Shown here one piece after another: positions 1 to 9,750 of a stretch of 64,000 nucleotides of DNA. How positions within the stretch are numbered: the stretch's first letter is position 1; each line of letters begins with the position of its first letter. Both the position numbers and the translations under genes were made by a program. The DNA comes from Candidatus Ruthia endofausta. GTDB taxonomy: Bacteria > Pseudomonadota > Gammaproteobacteria > PS1 > Pseudothioglobaceae. The stretch is taken from positions 62,001 through 126,000 of the forward strand of contig NZ_CP054490.1 of assembly GCF_013342985.1 (NCBI RefSeq). Direction: 5' to 3'. A model generated the notes under the pieces. The model ran no database searches, was not told the DNA's origin, and was given only the letters and a program-made list of their open reading frames with translations.

Positions 1-120
1 CATGGCAAGATAAGCCATTAGCCCGCTAAATAATAAGGTTGCAGAAAGTAATTGGTATGTATTTTTTAAAACGCTATTAATGCTAATGCTACGCGTTTGA
101 GTGCTGACGTTTGTGTTCAT
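1..120 (-). CDS. Bax inhibitor-1 / YccA-family membrane protein, 5' end only
   Basis: Only the first 40 codons are present; the gene runs off the left edge. The translation begins MNTNVSTQTRS and continues VLKNTYQLLSATLLFSGLMA, which resembles the N-terminus of E. coli YccA (VLRNTYFLLSLTLAFS). YccA is an inner-membrane protein that modulates FtsH proteolysis. The first hydrophobic segment starts at about residue 23. A GGAG ribosome-binding site lies about 9 bases upstream of the ATG on the minus strand. The gene is divergent from murD with a 59-base shared upstream region. The family call rests on a short stretch. Confidence 0.6.
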   Translation of the reverse strand, partial: MNTNVSTQTRSISINSVLKNTYQLLSATLLFSGLMAYLAM

Positions 121-179
121 GATCCATGCTCCGTATTTAAAAGTGTAAAATACAATCATTTTACAGTGAAAATAAACAT

Positions 180-1484
180 ATGAAACTGGTTTTAGGCTTA
201 GGAAAAACAGGTTTTTCAATCGCTCGTTTTTTATCAGAACAAAGCATTGACTACAAAATTGCTGACAGTCGCACCAATCCACCTTTATTATCTAAATATT
301 CCAGTGCGTTTTTAAAATCACTCCCTACTCTCGGGGCTTGGACATTAGATTTATTAAAAAAAGTTGATGAAATTTTTATCTCTCCTGGTATTGCCCAAAA
401 CGAATCCATTGTTATTTGGGCAAAAGAGCAAAACATTCCCATTGTTAGTGATATAGAATTATTCTCAAGATTTGCAAAAGCACCTATTATTGGAATTACT
501 GGCTCTAATGGCAAGTCAACAGTCACACAACTATTGACACAAATGATTGCTAATGCAGGTATACAAGTTGCTATGGGCGGCAATATTGGTACGCCTGCAC
601 TGGATTGTTTAAGTGAAAAAACAGAATATTACGTATTAGAATTATCCAGTTATCAGTTAGATTACACCCATCATCTGAATTTAATAGTAGGCATTGTGCT
701 TAACATCACCCCTGACCATCTTGATCGATACCAAAATTTTAAACATTATATCAATTCTAAATTAAGCTTATATCAATACTGTCAACACTTAGTGATTAAT
801 TTAGACGAACCACTCACACCCACAAAAGAAAATGCCAAGCGCTTTAGTATTAACATACCCAAGCAAGCAGATGATTTTGGCACAGTCACTTGTCACGACA
901 TCTGCTATCTACTTAAAGGCGATGATGTACTAATGAGTATTAACGAAGCGCAATTGATTGGCGAACACAATACAAGAAACATACTTGCAGCCCTTGCCCT
1001 AGGCGACCAAATCAAACTGCCAATAACCTCCATGATACAAAGCATTAAAAACTTTAAAGGACTAGAGCACCGACTTGAGTGGGTGGTAAAGAAACAAAAC
1101 ATTGATTATTACAACGATTCAAAAGCCACCAATGCCCTGGCTACCATTACAGCACTGAACGCACTAATCGATAAATATGAAAATATTGTACTTATTGCAG
1201 GTGGTATCAAAAAGCAAGAAGACTATACTGTTTTATTTGAATTGATTGATAATAATATACCCAATGTTGTTTTAATCGGACAAAGTGCTAAAGAGTTAGG
1301 TAGCAACATCCACACTGCAAAAGTCACCTATGCTAACTCTATAGAAGCGGCGGTCAATATCGCCAACACCTTAATTGACAGTGGTGCAATTTTACTATCT
1401 CCAGCTTGTACCAGTTTTGATATGTTTGATAATTTTGAACAGCGTGGGCAGATGTTTAAGAATGCTGTTCTGGTAATATCGTAA
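180..1484 (+). CDS. murD: UDP-N-acetylmuramoyl-L-alanine:D-glutamate ligase
   Basis: Cytoplasmic Mur ligase that adds D-glutamate to UDP-MurNAc-L-Ala using ATP. At 434 residues it is of normal family length. The N-terminal nucleotide-sugar domain begins VLGLGKTGFSIARFL. The ATP-binding loop GITGSNGKSTVTQLL lies near residue 105, followed by LELSSYQLD and NITPDHLDRY. HRLEWV and NDSKATN mark the start of the C-terminal domain, and SPACTSFDMFDNFEQRG is the family's C-terminal motif. In many gammaproteobacteria murD sits in the dcw cluster next to ftsW. Here it stands alone, followed by non-coding DNA and a decayed efflux operon, while murC/murB/ddl lie about 9 kb away on the other strand. Confidence 0.95.
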   Translation: MKLVLGLGKTGFSIARFLSEQSIDYKIADSRTNPPLLSKYSSAFLKSLPTLGAWTLDLLKKVDEIFISPGIAQNESIVIWAKEQNIPIVSDIELFSRFAKAPIIGITGSNGKSTVTQLLTQMIANAGIQVAMGGNIGTPALDCLSEKTEYYVLELSSYQLDYTHHLNLIVGIVLNITPDHLDRYQNFKHYINSKLSLYQYCQHLVINLDEPLTPTKENAKRFSINIPKQADDFGTVTCHDICYLLKGDDVLMSINEAQLIGEHNTRNILAALALGDQIKLPITSMIQSIKNFKGLEHRLEWVVKKQNIDYYNDSKATNALATITALNALIDKYENIVLIAGGIKKQEDYTVLFELIDNNIPNVVLIGQSAKELGSNIHTAKVTYANSIEAAVNIANTLIDSGAILLSPACTSFDMFDNFEQRGQMFKNAVLVIS

Positions 1485-1785
1485 AGTTTATTAATACTTT
1501 CTAAAACTAGCCTACTTATCTTTTACAACTCCCCCCATTAATTAATAAAACCTTTTCTCTTTATAATAAATTAGTTTGTTTTGACTTTGCTTTGGTTTAG
1601 TTGTTTCAATAAATCATTGCTTTTACTTTATTTATTCTAACGTCTATAACGAGCTAAAGTATTTTTATCTTTAATTTTATTGATTGTTTTGATTTATGAG
1701 AAATTGGGCTGTAAGTCACTAAAACGCCATTAACAATAAAAAATAATCGGTTTTAAAATAAGTTATCCTCGTATAGTTATAATAT
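1485..1785. other. AT-rich intergenic stretch
   Basis: About 300 bases between murD and the decayed efflux operon. I see no open frame with recognisable content and no convincing terminator hairpin. A TATAAT hexamer at 1778-1783 could be the relic promoter of the former efflux operon, but it has no good -35 partner. Confidence 0.5.
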
Positions 1786-2563
1786 AAAAACGATAAACCT
1801 CTTGCGCTTATTATCAGTACTTTGTTATTGTTGTCCTGTTCGGATGATAATCAAGAAAGTACTTTTCAGCAGTTGTGTCGTATTCCTGGCATACTCCAAT
1901 CTGCTGAAAATGCAAAATTGAGTTTTGAAGTGAACGGTAAAGTTAAAAGCGTTTATGCTAACTTGGGTGATTAAGTTAAACGAGGTAATGCACTTGCAGA
2001 ATTAGATGAGCAAAGCTGTGCTTTAACTAGCAAGGCATCTGCTGGTCAATTGAAGCAAAATCAAGCCGAACTTGGAGAGGCTCAAAATAGTTTTAATCAA
2101 CAAGCTAAAAAAAGATAAAGAATACTCCATATTTTCCTCAGCTGAGCCAAAGTTATCACTACAGGGTTATGTGACAGAAATTAATACTCAAGCCTCTTCA
2201 GCTTTCGCTTTTCTAGTTACCAGAAAAATACACCTAAGTATTGTGTGCTGGTACGAGTGTTGAAGTGGATTTTACGCTCGAAAAGAACAGTCAGAACTTA
2301 TCAAGGTAACGTTGTATGTGTCCCACCTAGTGCTATTATTGCTGGCGATGGATGGGACACAAGATACTTATGTTTTTATCTTTGATAAAAACAAGCGCAT
2401 TGTCAAAGAAACGTACGACTAAAACTGCAAGTGCTATTAAGCATGAAATTATTATACCTTCTGGTTTAAAACCAGGGGAAATTATTGCCATTACTGGCAA
2501 TGCTCATTTGCACGATAATCAAAAAGTTAGACTCAAAGAAGTAACCACAAAAGAATACAATTA
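1786..2563 (+). pseudogene. RND efflux periplasmic adaptor (AcrA/MexA-like), decayed
   Basis: The translation starts with a lipoprotein-like signal (STLLLLLSCSDDNQES). It continues as LSFEVNGKVKSVYANLGD, a stop, VKRGNALAELDEQ and GQLKQNQAELGEAQ, which is the biotinyl-lipoyl and coiled-coil hairpin pattern of membrane fusion proteins. There is an in-frame TAA near 1972, further stops near 2115, and frame changes after that. The final fragment (2352-2564), containing IPSGLKPGEIIAITGNAHLHDNQKVRL, matches the C-terminal barrel region of these adaptors. At least three disruptions make this a pseudogene. It is the first gene of a decayed adaptor-pump-outer-membrane operon. Confidence 0.75.
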
Positions 2564-4245
2564 ATGAAAAATCTTACGCAAATTGTATTTGATTATCGGC
2601 GTATTTGTATTTATGATGTTGACCGTGTTATTAGTTTATGGTGCAATTAGTTACTTTTACTTTAGCAGCAAGAGAAGATCCAGAAATTACCATACGTGAA
2701 GCTTTGGTTATTACTCACTATTCAGGAATGAGTTCTGAAAGGGTTGAAAACTTGATCACCAAAAAGCTAGAAAAACACATTCGTAGTATTGCTGAAATTA
2801 AGGAGATCCGCTCCACTTCTTCTACTGGAAAATCTATTATTCATGTTGAAATACAAGATCGATACTTTGACTTAGCATCCATTTGGCAAACACTTCGTAA
2901 TAAAGTGTTACAAGCTCAAGCTGAGCTGCTTCAAGGCACCCATCCTTCGCAAGTTAATAATCAGTTTGGGGCCCCCCGGGCCATCATCATGTAGCATTCA
3001 TAGATAAAGAGTTTAATATGGTTGTTATGAATGATATGTCCAAGCATATTCGTAATGTCTTATACCAAGTTGAAGATATTAAAAAGTTTTCTCATTGAAT
3101 CTACTGGCAACTTTCCCAGTCTTGAAGATATTGAAAGCACTTTAATATCCATTCCTAATTCAGAAGATGCTGCTCCATTGTCAGATTTGGTGAGCGTATA
3201 CGGTGTTTCAGTAAGTGTATTACAAATGCTAATTATTGGCTAAGAATGTTGCGGGCGAATATACGCGTCCCATTTCATTAGTTATCTTAATCGCTTTATT
3301 ACTTTCTTGGATTTTAGCGTTGTGCATTACTCCAAAAAAAGCAAACAATCGAATTCAGATAACAATGAGAGGTCTAATAGCACTCAAATGATGAAGAAAA
3401 TCTATAACGGTTATGAGAGATTTTTTGCATTGAGTGTTACGCTACCGTGTTTTATTTCTTGGTATGATGCTGACTATGCTGGTTGATTCTGGTTATTTAA
3501 TGTCTTTCATTTCTCAAGAGTTTTTCCAAAATCGGATAGATCTCAAGTATTGCTTTACGTTCAATTGCCTTTAGATAGTTCAGCACGAAAACCGCTAAAC
3601 AAATGGAGGCAATTTTCCAGCATTTGGACAATAAGGTGTTATTTCCTCATGTCACTAGTTATATTGGCTATTCTGGCTAAGCGGGTCAAGGTTTGTATTA
3701 TCGCTAGACCCTTCTGACAATAAAGGGTTTATTGTGCTGAATGTCGATGAGTTGAGTAACGTCAAAAGAATTATTGTAGAAATAAACCAACAAAATGTTC
3801 GTTGTGCAGGGTGTAGGTTCTCTTGATATTGCAGAACCATTAGAATCTTATTTTAATGGCTTGCCTATTACAGAGTTCCGTTAAGAAGACAATATCATCT
3901 CTATTTTATTTCGAGCTGAAGAGGCTGAACGTTTTAACCATGACCGCCGAAAGAATTAAAGAAGTGGTGGATCATAACCTTCAAAAGATAGCTAAAACGT
4001 TACTCATTAACTATTGGCTAGAATACGATGGTGTTATAACTAACTTAATTACAGCACAAAAGGCACTTTCTTCTAATCTTCCTATGGTGCTTGATCTAAT
4101 TATTATTTTTCTGGTTGCACAGTTTAACTCGTATCTAAAACCACTTATTATTGTGTTGACGATTCCTTTAGCCTTGATTGGCGCTGTTATTGGCTTGTTA
4201 GTGAGTAGCTTCTTTTTTCGTATTAAATCTATTGGTAATTTATCA
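2563..4245 (+). pseudogene. RND efflux inner-membrane pump (AcrB-like), decayed and internally deleted
   Basis: Fragments in all three frames read in RND order. First comes an N-terminal segment (ISYFYFSSKRRSRNYHT shifted against REDPEITIREALVIT), then VENLITKKLEKHIRSIAEIKEI, IQDRYFDLASIWQTLRNKV, and a late transmembrane piece LVLDLIIIFLVAQFNSYLKP followed by IIVLTIPLALIGAVIGLLV. About 1.7 kb remains of the roughly 3.1 kb expected, so large deletions accompany many stops and frameshifts. The REDPEI motif and DLASIW suggest a drug/heavy-metal-type RND pump, but the substrate cannot be told. The downstream TolC-like remnant begins as this one ends. Confidence 0.75.
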
Positions 4246-4702
4246 TGAAAATCATACCTTTATTAGTTTTATTAATTTGTTCTTTCAGTTTAGCCATGGG
4301 CAATAAACTTTATTCTTTGAATGATGCGCTGTATGTAACTTATTCAAATAACCCAACCTCAGGCTGCACGTAGTCAACTTAGATTAACGTATGAAAAACT
4401 TAATCAAGCTTATGTGTCAGGAAGTTTGTCTTTAAATACTGCTAATATTAAGAGCTCTTCGGAAATTATTGTTAGAGAAACGCAAGTAGAAGCATCTAAG
4501 GTTGCTAAACAAGGTGTTTACATGGAGGCAAAGCAAGGTGAGCGAGCCCGTTCTTGACATGCTTGATGTAAATCAAGAATTATTAGATGCTCAAGTAGCA
4601 TTAACTATAGCACAAAAAAATGAAGTGGTTATTGTTTATCAATTAGCCAGCATTCTAGGATCGTTAATACTCAAAGCATTGAAGTTTCCAAACAACTATT
4701 AA
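4244..4702 (+). pseudogene. TolC-family outer-membrane efflux protein, decayed
   Basis: Begins MKIIPLLVLLICSFSLAMG, a clear signal peptide, then NKLYSLNDALYVTYSNNPT, typical of the TolC N-terminus. After a frame break and stop near 4370 it resumes RLTYEKLNQAYVSGSLS, then VLDMLDVNQELLDAQVALT and QLASILGS, which is the conserved C-terminal coiled-coil (LDVLDAQQELLDAQ type). Less than half the family length remains. It is the third member of the dead RND operon. Since TolC is also the outer-membrane channel for type I secretion, its loss bears on the giant secreted protein at 55.7-63.7 kb. Confidence 0.75.
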
Positions 4703-4753
4703 TAAGTGCATTTTTTTTGAAGTGAAGTATTTAGGCTGTTGTGAGTCTAAACT

Positions 4754-5686
4754 TTATTTAGATTTATCTTGTGGATTGATAAATGTGGTCGCCTTTGCAA
4801 GGTCTGATTTTTTTAAAAATAGGGCATTTTCTTCACCATTTAGCCAAGTACTTTGGCGTTTGCACAGTTGGCGGGTAGCAATGATGGCTTTTTCTATCAT
4901 TGCTGTTTTGCCTATTTCACCGTTTAAATATTGCCATGCTTGGCGGTAGCCGACACAGCGGATGACAGATAGATTTTCGTGGAAGTTTGGATTTTGTTTG
5001 AGGTGTTTGACTTCATCTAGAAAACCGTGTTTTATCATTGATAAAAAGCGTTGTTCAATTCTTGTGTGTAGCTCGTCTCGTTCGGGCATAAGGATAATTT
5101 TTTTAATAGAGTGGTTAATAATGGGTTTTTTGTTGCCTTGTAGTTCGCTGAGTGTTTTGCCACTTATATCAAATACTTCAAGTGCACGTGTGATTCTTTG
5201 TGCATCATTTGGGTGGATTCTGTTAGCGGCTTGAGGGTCGATTTTTTTAAGGTCTTGGTGTAGTGCAATTGTGCCTTTACTTTTAAGTAATTGGTTGAAT
5301 TTTTCTTTGAATTTTGGGTTTGATTCTGGCAATTTAGATAAGCCATATTCTAATGCGTGGAAATAGAATGATGTGCCACCTACCAAAATGGGCAATTCGT
5401 TATTGGCAAAAGCGGTTTTGATTTGTCTATTAGCATCGAGAGTGAAGTCAAAGACCGAGTATGAATCTTCCGGGTTGCAAATATCAATTAGGTGGTGAGG
5501 GTATTTCTTTAAAGTTGCTTTGTCTGGTTTGGCAGTACCAATATCCATGCCTTTGTAAATAAGGGCGGAATCAACGCTAATGAGCCGAGTTTTGAATTGT
5601 TGGCTTAATTGAATGGCTAAATCAGTTTTGCCTGAGGTGGTAGGACCCATTAAGAATATCACGGTTTTGTTGATTTGAATTGGCAT
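4754..5686 (-). CDS. miaA: tRNA dimethylallyltransferase
   Basis: Transfers a dimethylallyl group to N6 of A37 in tRNAs reading UNN codons. At 310 residues it is full length. The P-loop FLMGPTTSGKTDLAIQL is at residues 11-27, followed by LISVDSALIYKGMDIGTAKP, PHHLIDICNP, ILVGGTSFYF and DAQRITRALEV. The C-terminal end has RQLCKRQSTWL. The gene is divergent from the flavin reductase gene, with 80 bases between the start codons. It ends about 50 bases from the tail of the TolC remnant, in convergent orientation. Confidence 0.95.
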   Translation of the reverse strand: MPIQINKTVIFLMGPTTSGKTDLAIQLSQQFKTRLISVDSALIYKGMDIGTAKPDKATLKKYPHHLIDICNPEDSYSVFDFTLDANRQIKTAFANNELPILVGGTSFYFHALEYGLSKLPESNPKFKEKFNQLLKSKGTIALHQDLKKIDPQAANRIHPNDAQRITRALEVFDISGKTLSELQGNKKPIINHSIKKIILMPERDELHTRIEQRFLSMIKHGFLDEVKHLKQNPNFHENLSVIRCVGYRQAWQYLNGEIGKTAMIEKAIIATRQLCKRQSTWLNGEENALFLKKSDLAKATTFINPQDKSK

Positions 5687-5730
5687 AAAAAGCTTTTAAT
5701 TACTAGGTATTAATAGAACGCAACCTACAT

Positions 5731-5736
5731 TATAAT
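5731..5736 (+). promoter_or_regulatory. Candidate -10 element for the flavin reductase-bolA pair
   Basis: A consensus TATAAT hexamer lies 31 bases upstream of the ATG at 5767, in the miaA/reductase divergent gap. The -35 region at the right distance (TATTAA near 5708) is poor, so this is a weak prediction. Confidence 0.35.
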
Positions 5737-5766
5737 GTCAGCACAAAATTTATTAGACACAAACAC

Positions 5767-6780
5767 ATGTTTATAATTGAAAATCAAGTCAGCGGTAGAA
5801 TCTTCCAAACTGAGGGTAGGGATAATATTCTAAATGATGCATTGACTCATGGGTTAAATTTTCCTTATGGTTGTCAAAAAGGTTTTTGTGGCAAATGCAA
5901 GGCGACTATTATTGAGGGTGAAGTTGGTTATAAAGGTGAAATACCTTCTGGCATTACTCCAGAAGAAGTGGAAAAAGGCATGGCTTTATTGTGCCAATGT
6001 AGGGCTAAATCTGATGTTGCTTTGGTGGTGGCCGAGTTGGACGGCGTTGCAGATATTGAAGTGAGAACTTTGCCTTGTAAAGTACAAAGCATCAAGCATC
6101 TTAATCATGATGTGGCACAAGTGTTTTTAAAAATTCCCGATTCTGAATCGTTACAATATTTGGCAGGGCAGTATATTGATTTAATCCACCCTGATTTTGA
6201 GCCCCGTGCTTTTTCCATTGCCAATGCGCCTAGTAATACTAGCTTGATTGAGCTTCACGTGCGTTTAATTGAAGATGGTAAATTTACCAATTTTGTTTTT
6301 AATGAGTTGCAAGAGAAGGCACTGCTTAAAATTGAGGGACCAAAGGGGGTTTTTTATTTTAGAGAGAAAAGTGAAAAACCCATTATTTTAGTGGCAGGTG
6401 GCACGGGCTTTGGCCCTGTGAAAGCCATGGTTGAACATGCAATTGAAACTAAATCTAAGCAAACTATCCATATTTATTGGGGCGCAAGAGATGAAAAGGA
6501 TTTGTATACCGATTTGCCTAAGCAATGGGCTAAAAGCCATGAAAATATTAGTTTTATTCCTGTATTATCACAAGCAAATAGTGCCTGGAAAGGAAGAACA
6601 GGCTATGTACACGAAAGCGTATTGGTTGATTTTGAGTATTTAGTCGATTATGAAGTTTATGCTTGTGGTCCGCCAGCAATGGTTAAAGCCGTAGCAGATA
6701 CGTTTGTAAAGCGAGGTATGTTTAAAGAAGACTTCTTTTCTGATGCTTTTGAATTTGCCTTTGAAGGTGGTGCGTTATGA
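5767..6780 (+). CDS. Ferredoxin-type NAD(P)H:flavin oxidoreductase (CDP-6-deoxyglucoseen reductase-like)
   Basis: Soluble electron-transfer protein of 337 residues with three parts in order. The N-terminal plant-type 2Fe-2S domain has GCQKGFCGKCKATIIEG near residues 37-53 and a fourth ligand in LLCQCRAK. The FAD domain follows, with EPRAFSIANAP. The C-terminal NAD(P)-binding domain has VAGGTGFGPVKAM and YACGPPAMVKAV. The architecture matches the AscD/UbiB-like Fre family; the partner and pathway are not visible. It overlaps bolA by 4 bases (ATGA), so the two are translationally coupled. BolA proteins work with monothiol glutaredoxins and Fe-S clusters, which makes a redox or Fe-S link plausible. 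Confidence 0.8.
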   Translation: MFIIENQVSGRIFQTEGRDNILNDALTHGLNFPYGCQKGFCGKCKATIIEGEVGYKGEIPSGITPEEVEKGMALLCQCRAKSDVALVVAELDGVADIEVRTLPCKVQSIKHLNHDVAQVFLKIPDSESLQYLAGQYIDLIHPDFEPRAFSIANAPSNTSLIELHVRLIEDGKFTNFVFNELQEKALLKIEGPKGVFYFREKSEKPIILVAGGTGFGPVKAMVEHAIETKSKQTIHIYWGARDEKDLYTDLPKQWAKSHENISFIPVLSQANSAWKGRTGYVHESVLVDFEYLVDYEVYACGPPAMVKAVADTFVKRGMFKEDFFSDAFEFAFEGGAL

Positions 6781-7085
6781 ATAATATGCAACAACATTTG
6801 ACCGAACAGTTACAAACAGCATTAAGTCCAAGTCATCTTGAGGTTATTAATGAATCTCATAATCATTCTGGCCCTGCCAGTGAATCCCATTTTAAATTAA
6901 TTGTCGTGAGTGATTATTTTAATGATTTAAAATTGATTGAAAGGCATCGCTTTATTAACCAGTTATTTAAAGAAGAGATGAACCACATTCATGCATTGGC
7001 AATGCACACTTATACGCCTGATGAGTGGCAGATGAAAAATAGCGCGCCAGATTCGCCTAAATGTGCAGGTGCTTCAAAATCTTAA
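6777..7085 (+). CDS. bolA: BolA-family protein
   Basis: 102 residues resembling E. coli BolA along its length: LEVINESHNHSGP, SESHFKLIVVSDYF, RHRFINQLFKEEM, IHALAMHTYTPDEW, and a C-terminal tail ending in PKCAG. BolA proteins bind 2Fe-2S clusters together with glutaredoxins and, in E. coli, influence envelope gene expression. It overlaps the preceding reductase by 4 bases. The mltD remnant begins within its last codons. Confidence 0.9.
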   Translation: MNNMQQHLTEQLQTALSPSHLEVINESHNHSGPASESHFKLIVVSDYFNDLKLIERHRFINQLFKEEMNHIHALAMHTYTPDEWQMKNSAPDSPKCAGASKS

Positions 7086-8313
7086 AGTTTTTTAAACGGT
7101 TTTCATATCTTTCATTTTTGCTGTTTACTGCTTGTGAGGGTGCGATAGTTTCAACGATTGTTGTAAAAGTAACACCAAAACCAGTTCAAATTAGTACTAG
7201 CAATTTGTTGTTGAAAAAGACCTTTGGTGCTATATTGCTAATCGCTATACGTTAAGCGCATTTAGTCAAAAATAATTGTTTTGGCATATTGCCTGGTTTA
7301 AAAAAATCCTGATTACTTAACCCGTGTTACCAAACGTGCACAACCTTATTTGTATTTAATGAAAATAGAAGTAGAATGTGCTGGACTACCCATTAAAATC
7401 GCCTTGTTGCCCATTGTTGAATCGGCTTATTATCCATTTTCTTATTCGTATGGCGCAACTCATTAAGCATCCTGAAAGATACGGAGAAATAATCATAACA
7501 GTTAGTAATACATCTCAAGTGCAAACCATTAAGCTTGATTCGCAATTTGATTTGGCATTAATTTCTGAATGGACGCAGTTAGATTTAGAGCAATTGTATA
7601 CTTTAAATCCAGAGCTTAAACGTTGATAATGTCAAGTAAGGGAGATTATAATTTATTATTGCCGATTGATAAAATTGCAACCTTTAAGAAGAATTTAGCC
7701 AAACATCCTAAAGAAGCTAAAGTGAAATGGGTGCGTCATCAAATTAATCAAGGCGATGGAGTTTAAGCAAGATCGCCCATCAATTTAACATCACAATAAG
7801 TCAGATTAAGAGTGTGAACAATTTGCATGGCAATGTGGTTAAAGTAGGGTAGGTACTTGATTGTGCCAATTTCACAAAAAATACCCAGTATTATTCATTG
7901 CCAGAAGCGCAAAGAATGAATGCAAAAAAATAGATATTAAAGTCATTCATACTATTGTTAGTGGCGATAGTTTATGGCCTATCGCTAGGCAGTATAATAC
8001 TCATCTGGATAAAAACATCGTAAGGTGGAACCATATATTATTAAATCAAGCCACTTCAAGTGGGTAAAAAATTGGTATTATGGCAGTCTAATTCAACCAA
8101 ACCCAAAGACCCTATCAAAGTTAATCAACGTGGGTATAAATATTGATAGAAAGATTTACCTACTTACGTTAAAAGTGGCGATAATTTGTCAATCATTGCA
8201 CATAAATTTGGGGCGCATGTTAGTCAGGTTAGGAAATGGAAGCAATTGACAACTAAAAAACCACTACAGCCTAAACAAAAATTAACCATCGTTGTTAACT
8301 CTAATATGAAATA
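7073..8313 (+). pseudogene. mltD: Membrane-bound lytic murein transglycosylase D with LysM repeats, decayed
   Basis: The remnant starts with a lipoprotein-like leader (FSYLSFLLFTACEGA). Joining frames near 7310-7450 gives TRVTKRAQPYLYLMKIEVE and ALLPIVESAYYPFSYSYGA, the highly conserved MltD catalytic-domain entry. The rest of the catalytic domain is deleted. Three LysM-like units follow: IAHQFNITISQIKSVNNLHG near 7780, IHTIVSGDSLWPIARQYNT near 7950, and VKSGDNLSIIAHKFGAHVSQ near 8175. The last ends in KLTIVVNSNMK and a stop. Many stops and frameshifts rule out function. MltD is an outer-membrane enzyme that cleaves peptidoglycan glycan strands; the unrelated MltG is intact in this window. 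Confidence 0.85.
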
Positions 8314-8318
8314 AAAAT

Positions 8319-9011
8319 ATGAACGCACTACCGATTTATAAAATAATGCTAGCAAGTGTTGCTTTTTCACTCACGAATTGGAAAAAAATACTAGAAGTTT
8401 CTATTCTGCCAGTACTAATTTCTATTCCTTTTTTAGCAATTTTGCCTGATATACTCAGCATAATGAACAGTGTTTTTAGCAATAAGGAAGTTGCTGATAT
8501 TCAACTACCCGACAATATGATGATATATTTATTGTTGTTTTTTTATGGCTATCTAACGCTTTCAATCAATATGTATCGCTTGGTTATTTTGGGTCAGAAT
8601 AGCGTTTCTGGGATTGTGCCAGTGCTTAATTTTAATAAAATTATTCGCTTTGTTGCTCTAACGCTGTTTATTGGCTTGGTAACCATGGCGCCAGTGATTA
8701 TCAGCGGCATTGCTTTTTTGCAGTTAATTATGTATTTTTTGATAATTCCAATCACCTTGAATTTTATTAACATTGCTATTGATCAGCCTTCAAGATACAA
8801 ACGGAATTTGAATTTCATCTCTCAAGCTAACTTGTTCTTTTTACAGATTGTTTTGCCAGCATTAGCGGATATGATTTTTTCATTCCTTGTATCACTAACT
8901 GGACTTCCTGATATACTGGGGTGGGTAGTTAAAGCCATTGTGTTTTATTGGACATTGATTAGCTTGGCATTGTGCTACCAACTTATTGTTAAACAAAATG
9001 CTAAAGCTTAA
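8319..9011 (+). CDS. Integral membrane protein of unknown function
   Basis: 230 residues, with about six hydrophobic segments near residues 25-47, 68-91, 108-130, 132-155, 170-195 and 200-224. I do not recognise the family. Charged residues are confined to short loops, and no catalytic motif is visible. The gene is intact, unlike the mltD remnant just upstream, and its 3' end overlaps the 3' end of ftsQ by 11 bases in convergent orientation. It could be a small transporter-like or envelope-structure protein, but nothing in the sequence decides this. Confidence 0.7.
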   Translation: MNALPIYKIMLASVAFSLTNWKKILEVSILPVLISIPFLAILPDILSIMNSVFSNKEVADIQLPDNMMIYLLLFFYGYLTLSINMYRLVILGQNSVSGIVPVLNFNKIIRFVALTLFIGLVTMAPVIISGIAFLQLIMYFLIIPITLNFINIAIDQPSRYKRNLNFISQANLFFLQIVLPALADMIFSFLVSLTGLPDILGWVVKAIVFYWTLISLALCYQLIVKQNAKA

Positions 9012-9750
9012 GGCTAAATCCTTTAGCGTAGCGCATATCAAATGTAGCGCGATTGAGCTTAGCGTGTGCAATTGATTGTCTTAATTTTTTATAAACTTTA
9101 ACAAAGTTTTTGAGTCGTTTTTGCTGTTTTTGGTAGCCTAATACGACTTTAATATTAGGCTTAATAAAAAGAGTATCAATATTAGTTTTAAAGATGGATG
9201 TAATGACCATTGGCTTGATAATAGCTTGATAGATTTGGTAATCATCAAATAGGGTTTTTGCAATGTCTTTATTATGTGCTGAAGTGGCGATGATGGCGTC
9301 TGATTTGATGATTTTATCGGGTGTAAATAGTTCTCCTTTGGTGGAGATGTAACCTTGGCAGGTTTGTGTTTTGGCATCATTCGGGCAGTCTTTATTTTTC
9401 CAACGCATACTGATTTGTTGCGCACTGATTTTGATATTGATAAAATTCCAAAAAAGACGCTTTACTTCTGCCTCTGCTACCCACGGGTAGCGTTCTAATT
9501 CGTGTTTAATTTCGTGTAAATCCAGTTGATATGTCTCAGTAATTAAGGGGAGTATGTGTTGTTTTAATGTTTGCTGTGTGACTGGAGGGTCTTTATCAAT
9601 GTCCCAATTAATATCAACTTTTAAGAACTCATTCGGATGGATGTTTTGTACACCCCATGTAATAAGCCCTAATAAAACAATAATAGATAATAATTTAAAT
9701 ACAGCTTGATAAATAGACTTTTTGCGTCTATTACTACGCTTATATTTCAT
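9001..9750 (-). CDS. ftsQ: Cell division protein FtsQ
   Basis: Bitopic division protein of 249 residues. It has a basic cytoplasmic N-terminus (KYKRSNRRKKS), one transmembrane helix at about 17-37 (AVFKLLSIIVLLGLITWGV), and a periplasmic POTRA region with LELERYPWVAEAEVKRLF-like sequence (here HELERYPWVAEAEVKR, then NIKISAQQISMRWKN). It overlaps the end of ddl by 11 bases. In the standard dcw order ftsA and ftsZ follow. Here the block ends and a convergent membrane-protein gene overlaps its tail. Confidence 0.9.
   Translation of the reverse strand: MKYKRSNRRKKSIYQAVFKLLSIIVLLGLITWGVQNIHPNEFLKVDINWDIDKDPPVTQQTLKQHILPLITETYQLDLHEIKHELERYPWVAEAEVKRLFWNFINIKISAQQISMRWKNKDCPNDAKTQTCQGYISTKGELFTPDKIIKSDAIIATSAHNKDIAKTLFDDYQIYQAIIKPMVITSIFKTNIDTLFIKPNIKVVLGYQKQQKRLKNFVKVYKKLRQSIAHAKLNRATFDMRYAKGFSLKL

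Noticed and set aside
5867-6064. Plus-strand frame of 65 codons inside the flavin reductase gene
   Set aside because: It is an out-of-frame shadow of the 2Fe-2S domain coding sequence, with no similarity to a real protein.
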